From an uncultured Candidatus Actinomarina sp. (GTDB lineage: Bacteria; Actinomycetota; Acidimicrobiia; Actinomarinales; Actinomarinaceae), in contig CACIJJ010000001.1 in assembly GCA_902587025.1 (NCBI GenBank), positions 88,472 to 152,471 of the forward strand: a stretch of DNA of 64,000 nucleotides, written 5' to 3'. This document shows, one piece after another, positions 37,173 to 44,823 of this stretch. The position numbers and the translations under genes were made by a program. The notes below the pieces were generated by a model. It worked only from the letters and a program-made list of their open reading frames with translations. It was not told the origin of the DNA and searched no databases. Every line of letters begins with the position of its first letter. The stretch's first letter is position 1.

Positions 37173-38294
37173 ATGAAAATTTTTAATAAATATACGTATT
37201 TATTTCTAGGAATACTTGTTATCGCAACAATAGTAATTTTTAGTTTTATCCCAAATCTAGAGACTGAAGAATTTGATCAAGAAGTCATTGATGACATTAT
37301 AGAGGGTGTTACCACTACAACAATTGAGGAAAATAGTGAGCAAAATACTCAAGAGTCTATTTCATCCATAGATGAATTAGTTTTGACAGAGGAAGAAATA
37401 TCAGATATTGATAAAGTTCTAGTATTTAATGAGTTTGAAAAGCAAATAACTAATTTTGAAGTATATTTATTGATTGGATCAGATGAAAGATCTGCAGAGA
37501 TTGCCTTAACAAGGGGAGAAATACAAGGGAAGCGAGCAGATGTAATTATTCTTGGGCTTGTTGAGAAATCATCAAAAGAAATTACTTTACTTTCTTTTCC
37601 ACGTGATCTATTAATAAAAAACAATTGTACAGGGAAATTAGAGAGGATTAATGCAGCGTATAGTAAAAATGAATGTGGGGGCAGAGCAGAAAATTTAGCT
37701 GCAGCCATATATAGCATTTCTGGTATACGAGTTACAAATTTTGCAAGCTTCGATTTTGAAGGCTTTGAGGAAATTATTGACTCAGTAGATGGTATCGAAA
37801 TTTGTGTTGATAAGACTCAACGTGAGGGATTTAGCTTTGAATTACAAGAAGGATGTCAGACAGTTAATGGACTTACTACTTTGAACTGGATTGTTTCACG
37901 ATCAACTGAAGAATTAGTAGGTGAAAAACTTATTGATAATGAAGGAAATGATATATCTGAGTGGAAACCTATGCCTGGAGTTAGTGATCTTACAAGAATT
38001 GATAGGCAGCAATATGTTGTAATGCAACTAATCAACGAGTTAAAAGAATTTGAATCAGTAAATGAACTAAATTCTTTCATAAAAGCGTTGGAAAACTCAT
38101 TTATTATCGATGAAAATTTATCGTTAAATAAAGCAGTTGAAATTCTATGGACTTTCAGAAATATTGATTTAAGTAATGTCCAAAAATTTACAACACCTGT
38201 CGATTACTTAACTTTAAATGATGGAAGGCAAGTATTAGTTCTAAACGATACAATTCACAATTTTTTGAAAAAAAATTCAGTTCTTGACTCTTAG
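37173..38294 (+). CDS. LytR-CpsA-Psr (LCP) family glycopolymer transferase
   Basis: This 373-residue protein has one N-terminal membrane helix (about 8-27), an acidic low-complexity linker rich in Glu/Thr (30-90), and an extracellular LCP domain. Family features are LLIGSDERS, GKRADVIILGLV, LLSFPRDLLI, INAAYSKNECGG, a TRIDRQQ segment and the conserved Arg/Asp residues within them. LCP enzymes transfer glycopolymers from undecaprenyl carriers to peptidoglycan, so this is the likely attachment enzyme for the island's polymer. Its presence favours a Gram-positive, wall-bound glycan. The 3' end overlaps the convergent polymerase gene by 18 bases. Confidence 0.9.
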   Translation: MKIFNKYTYLFLGILVIATIVIFSFIPNLETEEFDQEVIDDIIEGVTTTTIEENSEQNTQESISSIDELVLTEEEISDIDKVLVFNEFEKQITNFEVYLLIGSDERSAEIALTRGEIQGKRADVIILGLVEKSSKEITLLSFPRDLLIKNNCTGKLERINAAYSKNECGGRAENLAAAIYSISGIRVTNFASFDFEGFEEIIDSVDGIEICVDKTQREGFSFELQEGCQTVNGLTTLNWIVSRSTEELVGEKLIDNEGNDISEWKPMPGVSDLTRIDRQQYVVMQLINELKEFESVNELNSFIKALENSFIIDENLSLNKAVEILWTFRNIDLSNVQKFTTPVDYLTLNDGRQVLVLNDTIHNFLKKNSVLDS

Positions 38295-40262
38295 AGAATT
38301 GGAAATGAAAAAAATCGGAATTAACCAAAAGTAAATTCCAACATCTGGTGCATATACGAGGTCATTTGTAAGGTTTTGTGCAATTAGCATTAATAACAAA
38401 GCAATTTCAAATCCAAATATTCTTTTAAAGTTTTTAATTAAAGAATATGCAATCAAAAATATAATTATCAAAACTGGGAAGAGGCCATATTCAACAGACA
38501 TAGTTAAAAAGCCATTATGCGAGGTTGTAATCTCATCATATTGGGATAATGAGAAATCAGAAATTACAGAATCAAATACTCCATTTTTTGAAATTAGTTT
38601 TCCAGATCTCAAACTCTGTCCCCCCACAAAATTTGAATATCCGGATGTTACATTTTCAATCCAAAAAAAATACATCCTACCATCAATAATTGACCACTTC
38701 CAAGACTGATCATTAAATTCCTCATTAAGTCTTAAAATTGAACTTTGACTAAATAATGTTTCATGACCCTTTGGAATTGATTGAAGATTTAATTCAAGAG
38801 TTATCTCAAAATCTTTTCCAGACAAATTAACCTCGTTTGGCAACGCAAGCCAATAACTTCTAGGTCTTTCAAGTCTTAAAAAACTATCGTTGTATTCAAC
38901 TTGACTTTCATACTGATTTTTTCTTAATGGAGTGAGTAGTAAATAGTCAATATCTCTGTTTTCTTTTGAAAAGTTGTATTCTCTTTTATAATCATCTGTC
39001 TGAATAATTGTCCTTTTAACAAATCCACTAAGATATTGATCCCCAGGAGATTGACCATCTCCCCATCCACCAACCTCAAAAAAAGAATCATTTTCAATTA
39101 AATCAATTACTACTCCACTTGTATGATCGGAACCTAATTGATTCCAATTTGAACCGTCATTTGAGTAATAAAAAGAAATAATTGATCTTGGTAACAAATT
39201 ATCTTGATAATCAAACTTTAATTTAAGAAAGCCTTCAACAGGCATTGAAATTTCATTTACTGTAGAATCTAAAAATCTTGACCTTTCTTCTTCTGAATAG
39301 GTAATATTGAATTCATCAAAAAGTATATCCTCATCCAAAGTAACTAAATATTCTCCATAAACGCTTTTAATATAGTTTCCACCTCCTGCACCAACAAAAA
39401 TTTCTGTATTTTTTGCGCCTAGGGAGTTAAGAAAAGACCTATTGGTTTCCTTAAGAAATATTCCTGGAAATGTGTAAATTGAAAAGATTACGATAAGACT
39501 AAGACTTGTCACAAAATAAGTTTTAATAGCTTTATCAATTTTTTCAGAAAACATAATTAAAGTTAGTGAGCCAATAAATAATGCAAGATATGATCCTCTA
39601 GAGAAAGTAAAAATTAGATTAATCAGGGATATAAAAAGCAAAGAGGCGTTGAGTCTATCTTCAAGTAGAAAAGTTCTTATACTGCCAGAAATAATTAATT
39701 TGTGAACACATAGTAAACAATAAATTGCGCATATTATACCGATTACATTAGGGCCTCCTCCTTGAAAACCACCTAGTCTGCCAGATGCAAATGGATTTAT
39801 ACTATCAGTATTGTTCAACACCCACCCATCAATTGTTCCAGGTAGTTGTATCTGAAAAATTATAACTATGAAGTTAGCCAACATCACAATACCTAAAGGT
39901 TCAAAAAGGTCGATAATTCGATTTTCATTTTTTTGAAGTAAATCTATACACAAATAAGAGAGCATAAAATAAAAATAAAATCTTAAGTTAGTTTGATTAA
40001 ATAATTTAAATTCGCTGACCAAAAAAGTTGTATAAATTACAAAGATTCCTAAAAAAGATAAAAATAAGATGTCGAATTTTTGTAAAGTAAAATTTTGTAT
40101 TTTAAGAATCAATAATACAAGAAAAATGACTATTAAGGGGATATCTTCAAAATTTATTCCAAGAAGATTAATACCGATGTTTTGTGGAATTAAAAGAGAA
40201 ATTGCAAATATTGAACCTACGATGCGAGAATTTAATTTACTCAATTTTTTGTTTTCACTCAC
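38277..40262 (-). CDS. Wzy-like polymerase with large LamG-like extracellular insert
   Basis: This 661-residue protein is unusually long for a Wzy or WaaL-like protein (usually 400-460). Helices fill residues 12-270 and 590-655. The conserved loop halves GAGGGNY (about 291-297) and SHNGFL (581-586), about 30 residues apart in the paralogue at 26658, are here separated by some 285 residues. That insert is beta-rich and contains YYSNDGSNWNQLG, GGWGDGQSPGD and later LALPNEVNL and WSIIDGRMYFFW, resembling concanavalin/LamG-type modules. It starts at GTG 40262, only two bases after the tRNA 3' end. The function is presumably polymerisation or ligation with glycan binding. Confidence 0.75.
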   Translation of the reverse strand: MSENKKLSKLNSRIVGSIFAISLLIPQNIGINLLGINFEDIPLIVIFLVLLILKIQNFTLQKFDILFLSFLGIFVIYTTFLVSEFKLFNQTNLRFYFYFMLSYLCIDLLQKNENRIIDLFEPLGIVMLANFIVIIFQIQLPGTIDGWVLNNTDSINPFASGRLGGFQGGGPNVIGIICAIYCLLCVHKLIISGSIRTFLLEDRLNASLLFISLINLIFTFSRGSYLALFIGSLTLIMFSEKIDKAIKTYFVTSLSLIVIFSIYTFPGIFLKETNRSFLNSLGAKNTEIFVGAGGGNYIKSVYGEYLVTLDEDILFDEFNITYSEEERSRFLDSTVNEISMPVEGFLKLKFDYQDNLLPRSIISFYYSNDGSNWNQLGSDHTSGVVIDLIENDSFFEVGGWGDGQSPGDQYLSGFVKRTIIQTDDYKREYNFSKENRDIDYLLLTPLRKNQYESQVEYNDSFLRLERPRSYWLALPNEVNLSGKDFEITLELNLQSIPKGHETLFSQSSILRLNEEFNDQSWKWSIIDGRMYFFWIENVTSGYSNFVGGQSLRSGKLISKNGVFDSVISDFSLSQYDEITTSHNGFLTMSVEYGLFPVLIIIFLIAYSLIKNFKRIFGFEIALLLMLIAQNLTNDLVYAPDVGIYFWLIPIFFISNSLRVKN

Positions 40263-40264
40263 TG

Positions 40265-40338
40265 TGGGCCCGGCAGGACTCGAACCTGCGACCGACGGAT
40301 TATGAGTCCGTTGCTCTAACCAACTGAGCTACAGGCCC
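40265..40338 (-). tRNA. tRNA with CAT anticodon (Met elongator or Ile2)
   Basis: This is a complete 74-base cloverleaf: acceptor GGGCCTG pairing CGGGCCC, D-arm AGCTCAGTTGGTTAGAGC, anticodon stem ACGGA/TCCGT with loop CTCATAA, and T-arm GCAGGTTCGAGTCCTGC. The 3' CCA is not encoded (discriminator A followed by CA GTG). CAT may read AUG, or AUA after lysidine modification; the sequence alone does not settle which. It is not the initiator type, since position 1 pairs with 72 and the three G-C pairs of the anticodon stem are absent. Confidence 0.92.
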
Positions 40339-40346
40339 TAATTTAA

Positions 40347-40637
40347 TTACTTGCCTAAAAATGATTGAGTTTTAAGAGCAATTCCCATATCACCAGAAAC
40401 TTTAAGCTTCCCAGTCATAAATGCAGCTTGCCCACTGGTTTCACCATTCATTATTGATTGCATTGTTTCTGAATCAATTGTCATTGTACAATCTGCCTCT
40501 TCGTCACTTCCAGAGATTTCTCCATCTGGTTTAACAAAGACAACTTGATCATCAACAACAAGTTTTACAGTTCCTCCAAGAACACTTAGGTCTTTGCCTT
40601 CAGCATTTGTTTGGATTAGTTCTACTAAATTATCCAT
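40347..40637 (-). CDS. SCP2-like sterol/lipid carrier domain protein
   Basis: This 96-residue protein is made of a single SCP2 (sterol carrier protein 2) fold, a small lipid-binding module. Features seen are TVKLVVDDQVVFVKPDG, DCTMTIDSETMQSIMNGE and the C-terminal KLKVSGDMGIALK, which are typical of bacterial SCP2 domains. The function is unknown; it may bind acyl or isoprenoid lipids. It has a good promoter (TATAAT 40657-40662) and GGAGG just before the ATG, unlike most genes here. It stands between two tRNA genes. Confidence 0.82.
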   Translation of the reverse strand: MDNLVELIQTNAEGKDLSVLGGTVKLVVDDQVVFVKPDGEISGSDEEADCTMTIDSETMQSIMNGETSGQAAFMTGKLKVSGDMGIALKTQSFLGK

Positions 40638-40656
40638 TATCCTCCATTCACATGTA

Positions 40657-40662
40657 ATTATA
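40657..40662 (-). promoter_or_regulatory. TATAAT -10 box for the SCP2-like gene
   Basis: A perfect TATAAT on the minus strand lies about 19 bases before the ATG at 40637, leaving a short leader of about 12 bases containing GGAGG (40640-40644). The promoter is SD-led, not leaderless. Confidence 0.5.
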
Positions 40663-40685
40663 CTTTTTTTTTCTAATTAAAAAAG

Positions 40686-40758
40686 CTCCGAGGGTGGGAC
40701 TTGAACCCACAACCAACGGATTAACAGTCCGCTGCTCTGCCAATTGAGCTACCTCGGA
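40686..40758 (-). tRNA. tRNA-Asn (GTT)
   Basis: This 73-base cloverleaf has acceptor TCCGAGG/CCTCGGA with discriminator G, D-arm AGCTCAATTGGCAGAGC, anticodon stem GCGGA/TCCGT with loop CTGTTAA (anticodon GTT), and T-arm GTGGGTTCAAGTCCCAC. No CCA is encoded. A T-run (GCTTTTTTAATTAG) follows the 3' end. It lies 23 bases downstream of dnaG on the same strand. Confidence 0.95.
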
Positions 40759-40781
40759 TAGCAAATTAATAATAGTATGCA

Positions 40782-42413
40782 TTAAAGAGTATTCTGATAA
40801 AATTCTATTTTCTTTTTTAGATCCTCTAAGTTTTCCAATAGAGATAAATCATTTGATTCATCCATCTCTTTAATCAAATTTTCAATTTTTAGTTCAGAGA
40901 AATAAATGTAAAGCCTAGCTATAGACTCTTTAAGTTGGCTATCAGAATAAGAAATATTTTCGTATTTTTCGAATTCATGACTATTTATATTCGCTTTAAG
41001 TTCATCAATAAATTTCTTATATTCAAAATTTAAATTAATTAGAGAGTCAAGATCATCGTCAATATTAAAGTCTTTTTTTATTAGTTCAGCAGTTAAGATT
41101 TCTTGAAAAGTTTCAATATGTTTGATTTGGCTTGAAGAATTTTCGGTTTGCGACATTGGCTCATTGTCTGACTGATACTTCAATTCATTTGTTAATACCT
41201 CTTTGGTAATTCCTATTTTTTTACTCAAATATCCAATAGATAAATCTTTCTCTAATGGACTTAGAAAACTTGATAGTTTTCTAAATTCTTGAAAAGTTTT
41301 TTTTGTATCATCTTTGTCAATTATTTTATTGATACAGAATTCAACAAGATCGACCTTTTCATTGATAATTTTAGCGATATCACTATCACCACTTTCATAA
41401 AGCTCAGAGATATCCTTAAATTTTTTTGGAAGATTTAGTTTGAAAAAATTGACCTCTGATGGCTGGTTATTTTTAATTTCAAGAACCCTTTTTGTTGCAC
41501 TATCTCCTGCTTCGTCATTATCAAAACATAGATAAATTTCATTTGTATATCTAGAAAGTAAATTAATTTGTTGTACTGTTAATGCTGTTCCTGATGGTGA
41601 TGCAACATTATGAAAGCCAAGTTTATTGAATGCAATAACGTCAAAATATCCTTCAACTAATATGACAAACTTTTTCTTTTTCAAGTCAGACAAAAACTCA
41701 CTAGTAAAATATAAGGTTCTATTTTTCCGATAAATTGAAGATTCTGCTGTGTTTAAATATTTTGGACCAAAGTCGTCTAATGCTCTTCCACCAAAACCAA
41801 CCGTTTCGTTCCTTAAATTTGTTATTGGAAAAATGATTCTATTTTTAAATAAAAAATTGCCTCTTTCACTTAATAATCCAAGATTTTTTAAATCAGTTTT
41901 TGATAGATTGTTTTTTTTAAAAAAATCATTTGTATTTTTTTCATCTTTTTCTGCAAAGCCAATCCGAAATTCTTTTATATCTGTACCATCAAAATATCTT
42001 GACTTTAAATACTCTATCGATTCAGGGCTTTTACCCTCTTTCATATTGTTAATAAAATAATTATGAATTTTACTCATTGATCCAATAAGATTTTTTTGGT
42101 CACTCTCGAACTTCGAATCGGTGTATGTGAGATTAAATCCATACTTTTCTGCAGCAATCTCAACTGATTCTTGAAATTCAACATTATTTATCAATTGGAT
42201 ATATTTATAAATATCTCCTCCCTCTTTACAGCCAAAACAATGAAACAAATTATCTTCATCTGTAAAACTCATACTTGCAGTTTTTTCACCATGAAAAGGG
42301 CAAAGAGCCATACCTTTATTACCTCTTAATTTTCCAGTTGTAGAACTGAGAATAAAATCACTTATTTTAGATCTATTTCTTAAGTCGTCGATTGATTGTT
42401 TTGAGATTCCCAT
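40782..42413 (-). CDS. dnaG: DNA primase
   Basis: This 543-residue primase synthesises RNA primers for replication. The N-terminal zinc-binding domain has C38, H41, C59 and C62 (LCPFHG ... FHCFGCKEGG). The catalytic core has VEGYFDVIA and the TOPRIM CFDNDEAGD. The C-terminal helicase-binding region is short and divergent; usual bacterial length is about 580-640. Its ATG overlaps the glyS stop as TAATG, so expression is translationally coupled. Confidence 0.95.
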   Translation of the reverse strand: MGISKQSIDDLRNRSKISDFILSSTTGKLRGNKGMALCPFHGEKTASMSFTDEDNLFHCFGCKEGGDIYKYIQLINNVEFQESVEIAAEKYGFNLTYTDSKFESDQKNLIGSMSKIHNYFINNMKEGKSPESIEYLKSRYFDGTDIKEFRIGFAEKDEKNTNDFFKKNNLSKTDLKNLGLLSERGNFLFKNRIIFPITNLRNETVGFGGRALDDFGPKYLNTAESSIYRKNRTLYFTSEFLSDLKKKKFVILVEGYFDVIAFNKLGFHNVASPSGTALTVQQINLLSRYTNEIYLCFDNDEAGDSATKRVLEIKNNQPSEVNFFKLNLPKKFKDISELYESGDSDIAKIINEKVDLVEFCINKIIDKDDTKKTFQEFRKLSSFLSPLEKDLSIGYLSKKIGITKEVLTNELKYQSDNEPMSQTENSSSQIKHIETFQEILTAELIKKDFNIDDDLDSLINLNFEYKKFIDELKANINSHEFEKYENISYSDSQLKESIARLYIYFSELKIENLIKEMDESNDLSLLENLEDLKKKIEFYQNTL

Positions 42414-43702
42414 TACATATTGTCAAAATAGCTTTTTATATCTTCGATTTTAATTCTTTCTTGTGACATACTATCTCTATCTCGTACAGTTACAGCCTTG
42501 TCTTCTAATGTATCAAAATCTACAGTTATACAATAAGGTGTGCCAATTTCATCCTGTCTTCTATAGCGTTTCCCAATAGATTGAGTTACATCAATTTCTG
42601 TTCTGAAATATGGACCCAGTTCAGATTTAATAGAATTACATACTTCGATTAATTCTTCTTTTTTACTTAATGGCAGAATTCCAATTTGTATTGGAGCGAG
42701 GTCAAATTTAAATTTAAATAGAGTCCTTACCTCTTTTTCTAGTTCTTCTTCTTCATACAATGAAAGTAAAACTGCAAATAAAGTACGAGTAAGGCCTCCA
42801 GCAGGCTCAATAACAGATGGAGTAAATTTGTTATCAATATTTGGATCAAAATATCTCAAATCCTTACCACTACTTTCTTGATGAGCATTCAAATCATAAT
42901 TACCTCTATTGGCAATTCCTTCAAGTTCACCCCATCCCCAAGGATATTCAAACTCAATATCTGATGTTTTCTTCGCATAATGAGCTAGTTCAGATTCATC
43001 ATGTTCTCTTATTCTTAATTTATTCTCAGGAATACCCAAGTTTTTGTACCAATTAAGTCTATTTTCAATCCAATAATCAAACCATTTGTCCTCTTCACTC
43101 TCATCACAAAAGAATTCAATCTCCATTTGTTCAAACTCTCTTGTCCTAAAAATAAATTGTCCAGGTGTAATTTCGTTTCTAAATGACTTTCCAATATTTC
43201 CAATTCCAAAAGGTATTTTTGCTCTCATTGTTCTCAAAACATTTTCAAAATTTACAAATATACCTTGTGCAGTTTCTGGTCTTAAATAAACAGTTGAGTT
43301 CTCATTTTCAACCGGGCCAATGTTAGTCTGAAACATCAAGTTGAATTGACGTGGTTCCGTTAAGTCCTCTTTCTTAATATGATCTGGTACCTGATCAGCT
43401 CTAAATCTTTCACCTGTAGGTTTATGGTCAACCATTGGATCGGTAAATTCGCCTACATGACCCGATGCTTTCCAAACATCGCTTGATTGTATAATTGCAG
43501 TATCTATTGGATAAATTTCAACTTCTAGATTACTGATACTTTTCCACCACATCTTTTCAATATTATTTTTAAGAAGTACTCCTAATGGGCCGTAATCATA
43601 AGAACTTCTTAATCCTCCATAAATTGATGAAGCGTTAAATACAAATCCTCTTGATTGAGCAATTTTTACAACCTTATCAAATATTTCTTCAGGCATTTCC
43701 AT
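42413..43702 (-). CDS. glyS: Glycyl-tRNA synthetase, single-chain alpha2 type
   Basis: This 429-residue class II synthetase charges tRNA-Gly. It is the eukaryote-like homodimer form found in actinobacteria, not the alpha2beta2 form. Signatures are GFVFNASSIYGGLRSSYDYGPLG, YLRPETAQGIF (motif 2 region), SFRNEITPGQFIFRTREFEQMEIEFF and the motif 3 GGLTRTLFAVL. The start overlaps the uppS stop by 14 bases; ATG codons at 43702 and 43696 are both possible. It is followed by dnaG with a TAATG junction. Confidence 0.95.
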   Translation of the reverse strand: MEMPEEIFDKVVKIAQSRGFVFNASSIYGGLRSSYDYGPLGVLLKNNIEKMWWKSISNLEVEIYPIDTAIIQSSDVWKASGHVGEFTDPMVDHKPTGERFRADQVPDHIKKEDLTEPRQFNLMFQTNIGPVENENSTVYLRPETAQGIFVNFENVLRTMRAKIPFGIGNIGKSFRNEITPGQFIFRTREFEQMEIEFFCDESEEDKWFDYWIENRLNWYKNLGIPENKLRIREHDESELAHYAKKTSDIEFEYPWGWGELEGIANRGNYDLNAHQESSGKDLRYFDPNIDNKFTPSVIEPAGGLTRTLFAVLLSLYEEEELEKEVRTLFKFKFDLAPIQIGILPLSKKEELIEVCNSIKSELGPYFRTEIDVTQSIGKRYRRQDEIGTPYCITVDFDTLEDKAVTVRDRDSMSQERIKIEDIKSYFDNM

Positions 43703-44387
43703 ACTTTCTTACTCTATTCTGAAATTCATCAACGGCCGAATCTAATTCTTTTTCATCAAAATCAGGCCATAGAGTATCCACAAACATAAGCTCAGTGTAG
43801 CTTAATTGATAGAGAAGAAAATTACTTACTCTCATCTCCCCTGCTGTACGTATTAATAAATCTGGATCTGGCATCTCAGGTAATAATAAATTAGCTCGAA
43901 ATGATTCTTCATCTAATTGATCAATAGAATTTTTATTTAATTTTGAATAAGCATCATGAATTTCTTTTCTTGAACCATAGTTAAATGCAAATACAAGATT
44001 CAACTTTTTATTGTTCTTGGTCAATTGTTCAGTTTCATTCATCAGAAATTTATTTTCATCAGGAATTCTATTGTCTTCTAAATCACCAATGAAATGAAAT
44101 CTAACACCTTTATCATTAAATTCTTCTCTTCTCCTGATTAAAATATCACGATTAAAAAACATTAAAAAATCAACTTCATCTTTAGACCTAGACCAATTTT
44201 CAGTTGAAAAAGCGTAAACCGTTAGCCATTGCAGATTGTTATTAAGTGCCCAATCAATTGAACGTGAAAGGGAGAATTCACCAGCGGCATGTCCTGCTGT
44301 TCTCTCTAATCCCTGGTTGGTTGCCCATCTACCATTACCATCCATAATGATGGCAATGTGATAAAGATTTATATCCTTAAGATTCAT
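43689..44387 (-). CDS. uppS: Isoprenyl (undecaprenyl) diphosphate synthase, cis
   Basis: This 232-residue cis-prenyltransferase makes the long-chain polyprenyl diphosphate that, after dephosphorylation, carries wall and surface glycans. It shows MDGNGRW with catalytic D16, AGHAAGE, AFSTENWSRS, DLLIRTAGE, SNFLLYQLSYTEL and WPDFDE. Product length cannot be read from sequence. The carrier it makes is used by both priming transferases in this window. It overlaps ybeY by 11 bases and glyS by 14. Confidence 0.95.
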   Translation of the reverse strand: MNLKDINLYHIAIIMDGNGRWATNQGLERTAGHAAGEFSLSRSIDWALNNNLQWLTVYAFSTENWSRSKDEVDFLMFFNRDILIRRREEFNDKGVRFHFIGDLEDNRIPDENKFLMNETEQLTKNNKKLNLVFAFNYGSRKEIHDAYSKLNKNSIDQLDEESFRANLLLPEMPDPDLLIRTAGEMRVSNFLLYQLSYTELMFVDTLWPDFDEKELDSAVDEFQNRVRKYGNA

Positions 44388-44820
44388 TCCAAATTTTCTT
44401 CATAAGTTTTGATTCATACGTCTTTAATTTGTCACTTTTTTCATGTGAGTAACCAATTAAATGTAAAAGCCCATGAATTACAATATATTGTAGTTCTTCA
44501 ACAAAATCTTTATCGTAGATTTCTGCATTCTTTTTAATAACTTTTCGACAAATGAACATGTCACCCATATCTTCATGCATACTTTGATCTAATTGATTTA
44601 TAGCTTCAATGTCGTTGTATAAAGGAAAAGACAAAACATCTGTTGGCTTGTTTTTATTAAATGTTTTTTGATTTAATTTTTTTGATTCACTTTCATTTAG
44701 AGAATGAACCGTAAAATGAAAATTTCTTGATATTTTAAAATTCTTAGAAAAAATTTTTACAGCTTGGGTGACTTTTAATTTTTCATTTTTATAAAAATAA
44801 CCGTTAAAAACAATTTTCAA
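44377..44820 (-). CDS. ybeY: Endoribonuclease YbeY
   Basis: This 147-residue metal-dependent RNase acts in 16S rRNA maturation and ribosome quality control. The zinc motif is H116-x3-H120-x5-H126 (IHGLLHLIGYSH), and PTDVLSFPL precedes it, as in the family. It follows the HD-phosphohydrolase gene by 3 bases and overlaps uppS by 11. In many actinobacteria hemolysin/CBS, era and recO genes lie between ybeY and uppS; here they are absent. Confidence 0.95.
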   Translation of the reverse strand: MKIVFNGYFYKNEKLKVTQAVKIFSKNFKISRNFHFTVHSLNESESKKLNQKTFNKNKPTDVLSFPLYNDIEAINQLDQSMHEDMGDMFICRKVIKKNAEIYDKDFVEELQYIVIHGLLHLIGYSHEKSDKLKTYESKLMKKIWNES

Positions 44821-44823
44821 TAT

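Noticed and set aside
40069..40305. Plus-strand ORF ending TVGPAGLEPATDGL
   Set aside because: It reads through the antisense of the CAT-tRNA and the polymerase gene; the ending is the usual tRNA artefact.
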